From Synergistaceae bacterium (lineage in GTDB: Bacteria; Synergistota; Synergistia; Synergistales; Synergistaceae): a DNA stretch of 6,335 nucleotides. The notes under the pieces were generated by a model. That model made no database searches, was not told the origin of the DNA, and was given only the letters and a program-made list of their open reading frames with translations. Below, in pieces: positions 1 to 5,417 of the stretch. Made by a program: the position numbers and the translations under genes. The stretch spans positions 1-6,335 of the forward strand of contig JAQVPO010000075.1 of the NCBI GenBank assembly GCA_028702015.1, written 5' to 3'. Numbering within the stretch: position 1 is the first letter of the stretch; each line of letters begins with the position of its first letter.

Positions 1-122
1 ATTACAAGCGGTATTATCACCAATGCCGCGGTTGACTGTTTCCAGAATGACCGCTCACTGAACATGCACTTTAAGACAAGTATGAGGATCAGCAGCAGAA
101 TCAGACGGTAAATAAGAGTCAT
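1..122 (-). CDS. Small hydrophobic protein, 3' end missing at the window edge
   Basis: The reading frame stays open from an ATG at 122 to the left edge, giving 40 complete codons. The protein starts MTLIYRLILLLILILVLKCM, which is a strong membrane segment. A short charged stretch follows (SERSFWKQ), then a second hydrophobic stretch (TAALVIIPLV) that runs off the edge. The ATG at 122 is preferred over the in-frame ATG at 131 because the Shine-Dalgarno GGGAGG lies 9 nt before the first and directly abuts the second. The gene starts 18 nt after the DctM-like permease and shares its strand, so it is very likely the third gene of that operon. Its position and size suggest a small accessory membrane subunit, possibly in the place of a DctQ, but the visible part shows no DctQ signature. 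No function is recognised. Total length is unknown. Confidence 0.6.
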   Translation of the reverse strand, partial: MTLIYRLILLLILILVLKCMFSERSFWKQSTAALVIIPLV

Positions 123-140
123 ATCAAACATCCTCCCGGA

Positions 141-1427
141 TCAAAAGATAACCGCGGCGATCGGACCGCTTATAGCTATTATTACTATGCCCCATATTGC
201 AGTAATGATTGCCGGGACAATGCAGACCTTCAAAACTTTGAAATAGTTATCTTCCTTTACTACCTGTGCTGCAAATATTCCTGCAAGTGCCGTAGGCGGC
301 ATGAGATCTCCAAGAGACGCAACGAGACTTAGCGCAGAGGCAACGATTATTGAGTTATACTGCAGAAGCGCAAGCAGAAAAGGTACGCCCAGCACAGATG
401 CAGAACCAAAAGAAGAAACCGCACCAAAAAGGGGCATCGAAACAGCAATTGCTGCGTAGAGCAGCCATGACGGCAGACTAAGTGCAGATACTACGATAAA
501 TCCCTGAACTCCTATCAACGTCATGATCTGTATAAACATCCCCACTCCCATTAAAATTCCCATTACAGGAAGTGCATCGTTTATTGCATCTGCAGCAGTT
601 TTTACTACATCGAACTTTACTCCTGAAAGCATGCCCGATAACGCAGAGACAAGAAAAATAAAGGGCATTCCCATGCCTGGGATTTTTCCTGCCATATATT
701 GGTCGGCCGCAAAAAAAACTACCAGCACTATGACCGGCAATATCAAGCGGACCGTAAGAGGATTTTTCTGCATTTTCTTTAAATGCGATTCAAGGGCCTC
801 TTTGTCAGAGAATTTCCTGATCTGCGGATATATCATAGTAAGCGCGAATAATACAGCAAGAGGAAAGGTGCAGATTATAAGCGGCAGTGCAAATCCCACA
901 TACGGTATGTCCACACCTGCACAGATTATCATTGCAGGAATGCTTACCGGAGGTGCAATCATCCCAAGCAGCGCTCCTATAGACACAACGGCTGCCGTAC
1001 GGACCTTGCTCATACCGAGAGTCATAAGGAGCGGTGAAACAAGTGCTCCTGTTGTCAGAACAGCAGCTGTTGAGGAGCCTGTGATCATACCAGGTATCAT
1101 TATTATGATCATAATACCCATGCTCAAAAACACCGGATATTTTCTAAATCTGCGGATCATCCATGCAGAGAGAGAATCAAGCAGCCCGGTCGCAAGGATA
1201 ACCTTCATGTACATCATTGCAGTTGCTATTACAAGGATGGTATTAAGGTATCCGAATTCACCTTCTACAAGATGACGCAGAGGAATACCTTCACCTGCAG
1301 CAAGTGCTCCTGCTATTGCAGAAAGAGCCATAGCCACTGCAATAGGAAGTTTCCAGGCAAAGGCCCCAAAAGCAAATATCGCTATCATTAAAAGGGCGTA
1401 AAACCCCTCAGGCCAGAACCATTCCAT
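141..1427 (-). CDS. DctM-like TRAP transporter large permease subunit
   Basis: A 428-residue inner-membrane protein made almost entirely of hydrophobic segments. It has the two-fold internal repeat expected of TRAP large permeases (ion transporter superfamily). The first half carries GSSTAA at about 117-122 and IAPPVSIP at 157-164. The second half carries a matching GSASV at 341-345 and LMPPTALAG at 375-383. The charged cytoplasmic loop at about 202-225 separates the halves. In the known family this subunit moves a substrate inward with sodium, using an extracytoplasmic binding protein. The substrate cannot be read from sequence. The gene begins 6 nt after the secreted protein's stop codon, and there is no clear Shine-Dalgarno before the ATG at 1427, so translation is probably coupled to the upstream gene. 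No DctP gene is visible; the upstream secreted protein takes that position. Another membrane family of the same superfamily is possible. The permease assignment is firm; the exact TRAP subclass is not. Confidence 0.83.
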   Translation of the reverse strand: MEWFWPEGFYALLMIAIFAFGAFAWKLPIAVAMALSAIAGALAAGEGIPLRHLVEGEFGYLNTILVIATAMMYMKVILATGLLDSLSAWMIRRFRKYPVFLSMGIMIIIMIPGMITGSSTAAVLTTGALVSPLLMTLGMSKVRTAAVVSIGALLGMIAPPVSIPAMIICAGVDIPYVGFALPLIICTFPLAVLFALTMIYPQIRKFSDKEALESHLKKMQKNPLTVRLILPVIVLVVFFAADQYMAGKIPGMGMPFIFLVSALSGMLSGVKFDVVKTAADAINDALPVMGILMGVGMFIQIMTLIGVQGFIVVSALSLPSWLLYAAIAVSMPLFGAVSSFGSASVLGVPFLLALLQYNSIIVASALSLVASLGDLMPPTALAGIFAAQVVKEDNYFKVLKVCIVPAIITAIWGIVIIAISGPIAAVIF

Positions 1428-1433
1428 GAGAGG

Positions 1434-1985
1434 CTACTTTGTAACGCCGTATCCGGCAAGTACTGCTTTTAGCGGTTCCTTTGCAGCGCTGACATTTACA
1501 GCTGTTTTTATCGGGATATTTTTTGACTTTGTTAGTTTGTCAAAAATTTTGTCCTTGTTTCCTCCGTCAACAACGATAAGGGTTTCAGCATAAGGTACTG
1601 AGGTATTGATGAACAAGTCAGTAAGTGCACCACGGCGTCCTTCTCCGCCGATATGCATTACAACGATCTTCATCTTTTTTTTCTGTGCGGTTTTAAATAA
1701 TTCTACACTGCGTTTTACTTCATCTTCTTTGTTAATACCGGCAGCGCCCAGTCCCTTTGAGCTGCCTCCGACAACAGCAACAAATACTTTTTGATTCGAC
1801 AGGGCAGACGGTTTCATTACTGCATCGTAATCAGGCACAATACCAAGCGATTTCATGAGTACACGTACCATCATTGCATCGGGACTTTGTCCGATTGTTG
1901 TAAGAGCGACCTCGCCCGCGTTAGCCGATGCAGAACACACAAGAGCTGTTATCAATACAGAAAACAGAACAATAACCTTTTTCAT
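1434..1985 (-). CDS. Secreted protein of unknown function (DUF6305-like), first gene of the TRAP-like operon
   Basis: A 183-residue protein with a textbook Sec signal peptide: KK at 2-3, a hydrophobic core at about 4-18, and a likely cleavage after ANA (21-23), leaving a mature protein of about 160 residues. The mature part alternates strand-like hydrophobic runs (VFVAVVGG at 67-74, KIVVMHIGG at 106-114, TLIVVDGG at 135-142) with helices, suggesting a Rossmann-like alpha/beta fold. A glycine-rich GGSSKGLGAAG loop lies at 73-83. From memory it resembles proteins labelled DUF6305; no search was possible. It is much shorter than a DctP binding protein (usually over 300 residues) and does not look like one, yet it occupies that position directly before the permease. 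A role as a substrate-binding or accessory partner of the permease is inference. The ATG at 1985 has a G-rich ribosome site (GGGGGG) about 7 nt upstream. Confidence 0.75.
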   Translation of the reverse strand: MKKVIVLFSVLITALVCSASANAGEVALTTIGQSPDAMMVRVLMKSLGIVPDYDAVMKPSALSNQKVFVAVVGGSSKGLGAAGINKEDEVKRSVELFKTAQKKKMKIVVMHIGGEGRRGALTDLFINTSVPYAETLIVVDGGNKDKIFDKLTKSKNIPIKTAVNVSAAKEPLKAVLAGYGVTK

Positions 1986-2052
1986 TTTATTTCCCCCCGT
2001 AAAAAATATCCTATACAGGCAAGTCTAAATATATATTGGGTTAAAATCTATG

Positions 2053-2070
2053 TTTTTTATCTTTTTTATC
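2053..2070. repeat. Two tandem copies of TTTTTTATC in the transport operon leader
   Basis: TTTTTTATC occurs at 2053-2061 and again at 2062-2070, followed by a further TTT. On the coding (minus) strand this becomes an A-rich run with two GATAAAAAA units, inside the presumed untranslated leader of the secreted protein gene. It could be a simple low-complexity run, an unpaired leader stretch, or a protein-binding site. Nothing in the sequence decides between these. Confidence 0.4.
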
Positions 2071-2119
2071 TTTGGAATGAAATCAGGGGACTATATTAAG
2101 GATAAGGTAGAAATGCAGA

Positions 2120-2125
2120 ATTATA
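2120..2125 (-). promoter_or_regulatory. Candidate -10 box for the transport operon
   Basis: A perfect TATAAT reads on the minus strand here. The expected -35 position, about 17 nt upstream (2143-2148), reads TCATAT, a poor match to TTGACA. Transcription would start near 2113 and leave a leader of about 127 nt before the ATG at 1985. A perfect -10 with a failed -35 is typical of promoters that need an activator, and the inverted repeat at 2149-2168 lies where one would bind. AT-rich DNA often contains chance TATAAT matches, so confidence is moderate. Confidence 0.45.
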
Positions 2126-2148
2126 TAAGAATTGCGTTATGGATATGA

Positions 2149-2168
2149 TTAATGTCAATCAGCATTAA
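2149..2168. promoter_or_regulatory. Inverted repeat TTAATG-N8-CATTAA, candidate response-regulator operator
   Basis: Perfect 6-bp half-sites TTAATG (2149-2154) and CATTAA (2163-2168) flank 8 bp. The half-site centres are 14 bp apart. The repeat centre (about 2158) is roughly 45 bp upstream of the start predicted from the TATAAT at 2120-2125, overlapping the place of the weak -35. That fits an activator binding site for the transport operon. The adjacent CitB-like response regulator is the natural candidate to bind it; this is inference. A TTGACA also occurs on the minus strand inside the site, but no -10 stands at the right distance from it. Confidence 0.45.
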
Positions 2169-2199
2169 GATTGTAAACTTTGAATGCAATAGCCTGATT

Positions 2200-2823
2200 T
2201 TATTGGTCAGGTTTAAAATAAACATTCTTAGGCCTGCCGCTCTTTACGTTTTCATATTCTGTGATACGCTGGAGCTGGCCTTTTTTTACAAGATATTCAA
2301 GGTATCTGTGCATTGCAGGATATGAAAGACTGGCTGTTTCTGCGGCTTCCCCGGTAGTCAGCCTTACCTCTCTGTTTGAAAAAAGCTGCAGGACCCGACG
2401 CGCAGTCTTTTCTGACAGTCCCTTGCTCCTCTCCTGCCAATGTTCCTCTACCCTGTATTTTAAAAGTTCTGAATGAAGCAATATACGAGATGAAAAGTCA
2501 GCGAGCCTAATTGGTTTTGAAACAAAATCATCCGCTCCTGCAATCATAAGATTAGCTGCAACCGCAGGATTTTCCTCAACAGTCAGAGCAATAAGCACAA
2601 CATCCGCAGACAGCTGCCGTGCAGAGCGTATTACATCAATACCGCTCATAAGCGGCATATGGTAATCAACAAGGAGGATATCTATTTCACTCTTTCTTAT
2701 CCATTCAAGAGCTTCTTTTGGCTGCATTGTAGCTGTTATTGACCACCCCAACAGGTCTGCCATTGCCTTAACAGTGTACAGCGTGCTCTCATCGTCATCA
2801 ACAATTCCAAGAACAGCATCCAT
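2200..2823 (-). CDS. Two-component response regulator with CitB/DcuR-like DNA-binding domain
   Basis: A 207-residue regulator. The N-terminal receiver domain (about 1-120) has every key residue: the acidic cluster DDDE at 9-12, the phosphate-accepting Asp53 in LVDYHMP, the switch Thr81 in ALT, and Lys103 in SKP. A linker at about 120-140 leads to a C-terminal winged helix-turn-helix (about 140-205). Its TTGEAAETASLSYPAMHRYLEYL helix pair and the following SGRPKNVYF are typical of the CitB/DcuR/DpiA group, whose members control uptake and use of citrate or C4-dicarboxylates. The gene follows the kinase with 2 nt between the kinase stop and its ATG, and has an AAGGGAGAG ribosome site overlapping the end of the kinase gene, so the two are certainly co-expressed. 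The transport operon lies next downstream on the same strand and is its probable target. What is sensed is unknown. Confidence 0.9.
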   Translation of the reverse strand: MDAVLGIVDDDESTLYTVKAMADLLGWSITATMQPKEALEWIRKSEIDILLVDYHMPLMSGIDVIRSARQLSADVVLIALTVEENPAVAANLMIAGADDFVSKPIRLADFSSRILLHSELLKYRVEEHWQERSKGLSEKTARRVLQLFSNREVRLTTGEAAETASLSYPAMHRYLEYLVKKGQLQRITEYENVKSGRPKNVYFKPDQ

Positions 2824-2825
2824 AC

Positions 2826-4178
2826 TCAGCTCTCCCTTAAATGTGTCTCAGGTATCCATATTTTGCAGATCGTTCCTCCCTCAGAACGTCTTTCATATTT
2901 AATGCTTCCACAAAAACCCTTTACTGCGTTTTTTACAAAAGCTAGTCCTAAGCCTGGCAATATTGGGTCTTCTTTTTCATTATCATCAGGATTAAAGAAA
3001 AACGGTCCGTTGTCTTCCACTGTAAAAGATACGCCGCCTGATGTTTTATATGCTCCTAATAAGATGAAGGGAGATGTCATGTGCTCTGTTGCATTCCATG
3101 AATTGTCCAGCAAATTAACAAGAACGCGCGAAAACCGTATCACGTTCAAGTTCAGACTGCAGCTGAGAATATCTTCTGATGTATCAACAATGACTACAGA
3201 GCCCCAGGACAGTACTCTCACCTGTGACATAGTGTAGTTAATTATCTCATTAACGGTAGTTTTTCTGACATGATCAGGAAATTTTATTTCATTGATCATC
3301 TGATCCATTTTCTCTGCAGAGGCTATTATTGCGCTGCTGTGCCTCGCTGTATCAGTTTCATCTGACATTGACAGCAAATCTGCCAAACCAAATATTGTAG
3401 TAAGCGGCCGTTTTAAATCATGTACCAAGTACTGCATTTCCTGATAGAGCCTCAACCTTGACTGTTCGCTGCGCATCTGCATAATTTGGTGCTGCCGCTG
3501 TCTTAAAAGCATCAGCTGCTTAAGCTGTTTCTCATAGCTTACAAAAAGTTTGGTAAGCAGTATTGCGCTTGCTGCATTAAAATAAAATGCGATGCTGCAG
3601 ACAACATTAAGCAGGTGATCCTTGCCCATCAGTTCAGAAGTGTATTTTACCGCATAACTTAATTCGCCCCAGCCAAAACCATATGGTGTAAGTATCGGTA
3701 TAAGATCAAGCCACTGGATTGCAAAGACAACTACAGTCAGAATTGCAAATTTATATCCTGTTCTTGTAACATCACGGGCTATGTACTGAAGGAGCCATAC
3801 ACTGATCAAAGTAATGACAGCAGGAACACCGAAATGCGGAACAGAGGGAAAATGTAAAAAGGCAATGCCAAAATAGCTTATTGGAATTGCCATGGGAGGC
3901 AGGACCCATCCAATATATTTTGAGTTTGATAATTCAGCGATACCGTCAGACAGCATAAACCATCCGCTGTAAAGCAATACTGCCCGGAGTGCATTGTTGG
4001 CAAGCAGCCACATTGCAGAAAGCAGTATATACCCGCTTTCGTTCAGTGCGACAGCTGTAGACAGATTCGAATAAACCGGCGTAAGTGTAAACTGAACTGC
4101 CTGACTCAACAGCCATAAGGACAGCATTGCTGCCCCTGTACCGCATCTTGCTATAATTATTTTTTTTGAACAGGTCAC
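2826..4178 (-). CDS. Membrane-bound sensor histidine kinase with polytopic N-terminal sensor
   Basis: A 450-residue kinase. The N-terminal half holds about six hydrophobic segments (roughly 15-33, 48-72, 88-109, 116-134, 143-163 and 188-212), then a charged coiled-coil-like linker rich in Gln and Arg (214-245). The H-box is LVHDLKRPLTT with phospho-accepting His253. The ATPase domain has the N-box LLDNSWNA (356-363), the G1 box VEDNG (387-391) and the G2 box GLGLAF (409-414). All catalytic motifs are present, so it should be active. The sensor is a multi-spanning membrane domain with short loops, unlike the single large periplasmic domain of CitA/DcuS kinases that usually partner CitB-type regulators. 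The signal may therefore be within the membrane or a transported solute. The start is GTG at 4178, preceded by GGTGG with 7 nt spacing. It is followed by the response regulator in one operon. No specific sensor family was recognised. Confidence 0.9.
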   Translation of the reverse strand: MTCSKKIIIARCGTGAAMLSLWLLSQAVQFTLTPVYSNLSTAVALNESGYILLSAMWLLANNALRAVLLYSGWFMLSDGIAELSNSKYIGWVLPPMAIPISYFGIAFLHFPSVPHFGVPAVITLISVWLLQYIARDVTRTGYKFAILTVVVFAIQWLDLIPILTPYGFGWGELSYAVKYTSELMGKDHLLNVVCSIAFYFNAASAILLTKLFVSYEKQLKQLMLLRQRQHQIMQMRSEQSRLRLYQEMQYLVHDLKRPLTTIFGLADLLSMSDETDTARHSSAIIASAEKMDQMINEIKFPDHVRKTTVNEIINYTMSQVRVLSWGSVVIVDTSEDILSCSLNLNVIRFSRVLVNLLDNSWNATEHMTSPFILLGAYKTSGGVSFTVEDNGPFFFNPDDNEKEDPILPGLGLAFVKNAVKGFCGSIKYERRSEGGTICKIWIPETHLRES

Positions 4179-4215
4179 TTTATATCCACCTTAAGTACCC
4201 ATTTATCTTCCGGCT

Positions 4216-4245
4216 ATTATAATATGCAAAATTACCGCATTTAAA
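4216..4245 (-). promoter_or_regulatory. Promoter of the two-component operon
   Basis: Reading on the minus strand, TTTAAA (4240-4245) and a perfect TATAAT (4216-4221) are separated by 18 nt. Transcription would start near 4208, leaving a leader of about 30 nt before the kinase GTG at 4178. The -10 lies in the palindrome TATTATAATA, so a TATAAT also reads on the plus strand, but the spacing to the kinase favours the minus direction. The -35 overlaps a small palindrome, CATTTAAAATG (4238-4248). Confidence 0.55.
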
Positions 4246-4284
4246 ATGACAGGGTAAAACCCAGCTCGCAATTAAAGAGGATAA

Positions 4285-4440
4285 CATAGGACCTTAAGAA
4301 TTACTACTGCAGCTTTTGTCTGGACCAGTCCGATCTTTTTCCTGTTTTACCGGGTGTCCACCGGTCTTATGGAAACAGAGATTTTTGTTAAGGCAGGTGC
4401 GGAAAAGAATGAAGAGACTGAACTCCATGCCGCCTGCTGA
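4285..4440 (+). pseudogene. Likely 3' remnant of a lost membrane-protein gene
   Basis: A 51-codon open stretch runs from just after a TAA at 4282-4284 to a TGA at 4438-4440. Its only ATG is internal, at 4369, and no GTG or TTG start with a ribosome site opens it. It still looks like coding sequence: the translation has a hydrophobic run (ITTAAFVWTSPIFFLFYRV), then a charged tail (LMETEIFVKAGAEKNEETEL) and HAAC-stop. This is the usual shape of the last membrane helix and cytoplasmic tail of a transporter, and codon choice resembles the intact genes nearby. The parent family was not identified. It could instead be a short membrane protein with an unusual start, or chance. It lies in the gap between the kinase and the Lrp regulator, on the opposite strand to both. 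Confidence 0.4.
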
Positions 4441-4689
4441 AACAGTCACAGGCCATGAGACCCTATGCCAGGATAGGCAATATCCGAATATATCTATAAA
4501 TATTGAAATTTGCATCCTAACTCTAGGAATCAGCCGTCACGGCATTACATGAGCAGTTATGAAGATTATATCTGGAAGGGGAAAATGTCTTATGTGTCAG
4601 TTTTTATATTTTAAACAGTAATTAGAGAGCTGAAAACAATACAAAATTAAATTCATACAGCAATTACAGAAGATCTTTTTAATGGGCTT
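4441..4689. other. Non-coding gap between the remnant and the Lrp gene
   Basis: No convincing gene, RNA gene or terminator is visible. Several small stems occur: GGATA-N5-TATCC (about 4471-4485), TCCTA-ACTC-TAGGA (about 4515-4528) and GCCGTCACGGC (about 4532-4542). None is followed by a T-run on either strand, so none is a clear intrinsic terminator. A 21-codon frame at 4549-4614 lacks support as a gene. The region may be further decayed DNA from the event that left the remnant at 4285-4440. Confidence 0.5.
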
Positions 4690-5178
4690 TTATTCCTGTT
4701 TATCTGTGTCTCCACATATAGATTCTTTTGAAATAGGTTTTCTCAGGGACTTTTCCAGGATGATATATGAACGTGTCTGTCCGTATTTTGCAAGAAAGAC
4801 TAGAAAAGTATTCATATCGTGCACAGAAGGAAATATAGTTTCCAGAATAAAATCATTATCTCCTGTTGTGATCCAATACTGAAGAACGGAAGGGTGCTCA
4901 AGGAATATTTCTGTAAGTATTTCCTCGTCTTTCGAAGAGTTATACCGAAGCTCTATAATAGCAATTATTACAAATCCCATCATTTGAGTATCCAGAACTG
5001 CAGTGTAATTTTTGATCAGGCCATCCTCCTCCATACGTTTAATTCGTTCGATCAGCGGTGAACATGAAAGTCCAACCTTATGGGCAAGATCTTTGTACGA
5101 TATCCTTGAATTTTTTTGAAGCTCATCAAGTATCTTCCATCCGGTGTTATCCAGCGAGTCTATTCTATTTCTTCCCAT
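4690..5178 (-). CDS. Lrp/AsnC family transcriptional regulator
   Basis: A 162-residue protein with the standard two-domain layout. The N-terminal AsnC-type winged helix-turn-helix (about 5-60) includes LDNTGWKILDELQKNSRISY and the helices KDLAHKVGLSCSPLIERIKRME, followed by the wing EDGLIKNYTAVLD. The C-terminal ligand-binding/oligomerisation (RAM) domain (about 68-147) carries the effector-loop motif TTGDNDFILE at 104-113, equivalent to the TG-x-YD loop of the family, with Asn in place of the usual Tyr. Such proteins form octamers or dimers that sense an amino acid. The ATG at 5178 has a GGGGG ribosome site about 6 nt upstream. The gene is divergent from the amino-acid dehydrogenase relative starting at 5418, the usual arrangement for a local regulator of a neighbouring catabolic gene; autoregulation is also likely. 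The ligand cannot be read from sequence; lysine is a guess from the neighbour. Confidence 0.92.
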   Translation of the reverse strand: MGRNRIDSLDNTGWKILDELQKNSRISYKDLAHKVGLSCSPLIERIKRMEEDGLIKNYTAVLDTQMMGFVIIAIIELRYNSSKDEEILTEIFLEHPSVLQYWITTGDNDFILETIFPSVHDMNTFLVFLAKYGQTRSYIILEKSLRKPISKESICGDTDKQE

Positions 5179-5280
5179 TTTTATCCCCCTTCGTTTATTC
5201 AGCCCTTTTCCTCAATATTTAATTCGATATGTAATTTTTCTTTTAATTTAATTTACATCTTTATTTTTTTTAGAAAATTC

Positions 5281-5295
5281 TACTGAATACCAGTA
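5281..5295. promoter_or_regulatory. Hyphenated palindrome TACTG-N5-CAGTA, candidate Lrp-family operator
   Basis: Perfect 5-bp half-sites TACTG (5281-5285) and CAGTA (5291-5295) flank AATAC. The 15-bp length and AT-rich centre suit binding sites of Lrp/AsnC proteins. It lies in the shared control region between the divergent Lrp and dehydrogenase genes. Similar ACTG/CAGT half-sites recur at 5359-5376. Binding is inferred. Confidence 0.4.
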
Positions 5296-5362
5296 TATGT
5301 TTGAATAAAAATTCTGTCAATTTCACAATATATATCATTAATAATATGTAAATATCAACAGT

Positions 5363-5376
5363 CATACTGCATACTG
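5363..5376. repeat. Tandem CATACTG CATACTG in the divergent control region
   Basis: Two perfect 7-bp copies sit at 5363-5369 and 5370-5376, followed by TAGTAG. The unit shares the TACTG half-site of the palindrome at 5281-5295. A second direct pair, ATATTCT at 5383-5389 and 5392-5398, lies just downstream, ahead of the dehydrogenase ribosome site. These may be repeated regulator half-sites, since Lrp proteins commonly wrap several adjacent sites. Chance is possible in such AT-rich DNA. No confident -35/-10 pair could be chosen in this gap. Confidence 0.35.
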
Positions 5377-5417
5377 TAGTAGATATTCTAAATATTCTGT
5401 CAGAGAGGTGTTGTTTT

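Noticed and set aside
523..1275. Long plus-strand open frame (250 codons)
   Set aside because: It lies fully antisense to the DctM-like permease, has no ribosome site and shows no family motif; it is a shadow of a hydrophobic gene.
2193..2211. Inverted repeat CCTGA-N9-TCAGG over the response regulator stop codon
   Set aside because: The stem is only 5 bp and no T-run follows on the minus strand, so it is not a convincing terminator.
4349..4366. ACCGG-N7-CCGGT stem considered as a terminator or RNA element
   Set aside because: No T-run follows on either strand, and it lies within the apparent coding remnant.
4294..4552. Opposing 73- and 78-codon frames in the gap
   Set aside because: Neither resembles a protein, and a third frame (4285-4440) in the same DNA looks more like coding sequence.
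4549..4614. Tiny 21-codon frame, with a GGAAGGGG just before an internal ATG
   Set aside because: No same-strand gene follows closely for it to act as a leader peptide, and the peptide has no recognisable feature.
4250..4690. Possible riboswitch, tRNA or CRISPR in the long gap
   Set aside because: No conserved riboswitch core, cloverleaf or regularly spaced repeat could be found by eye.
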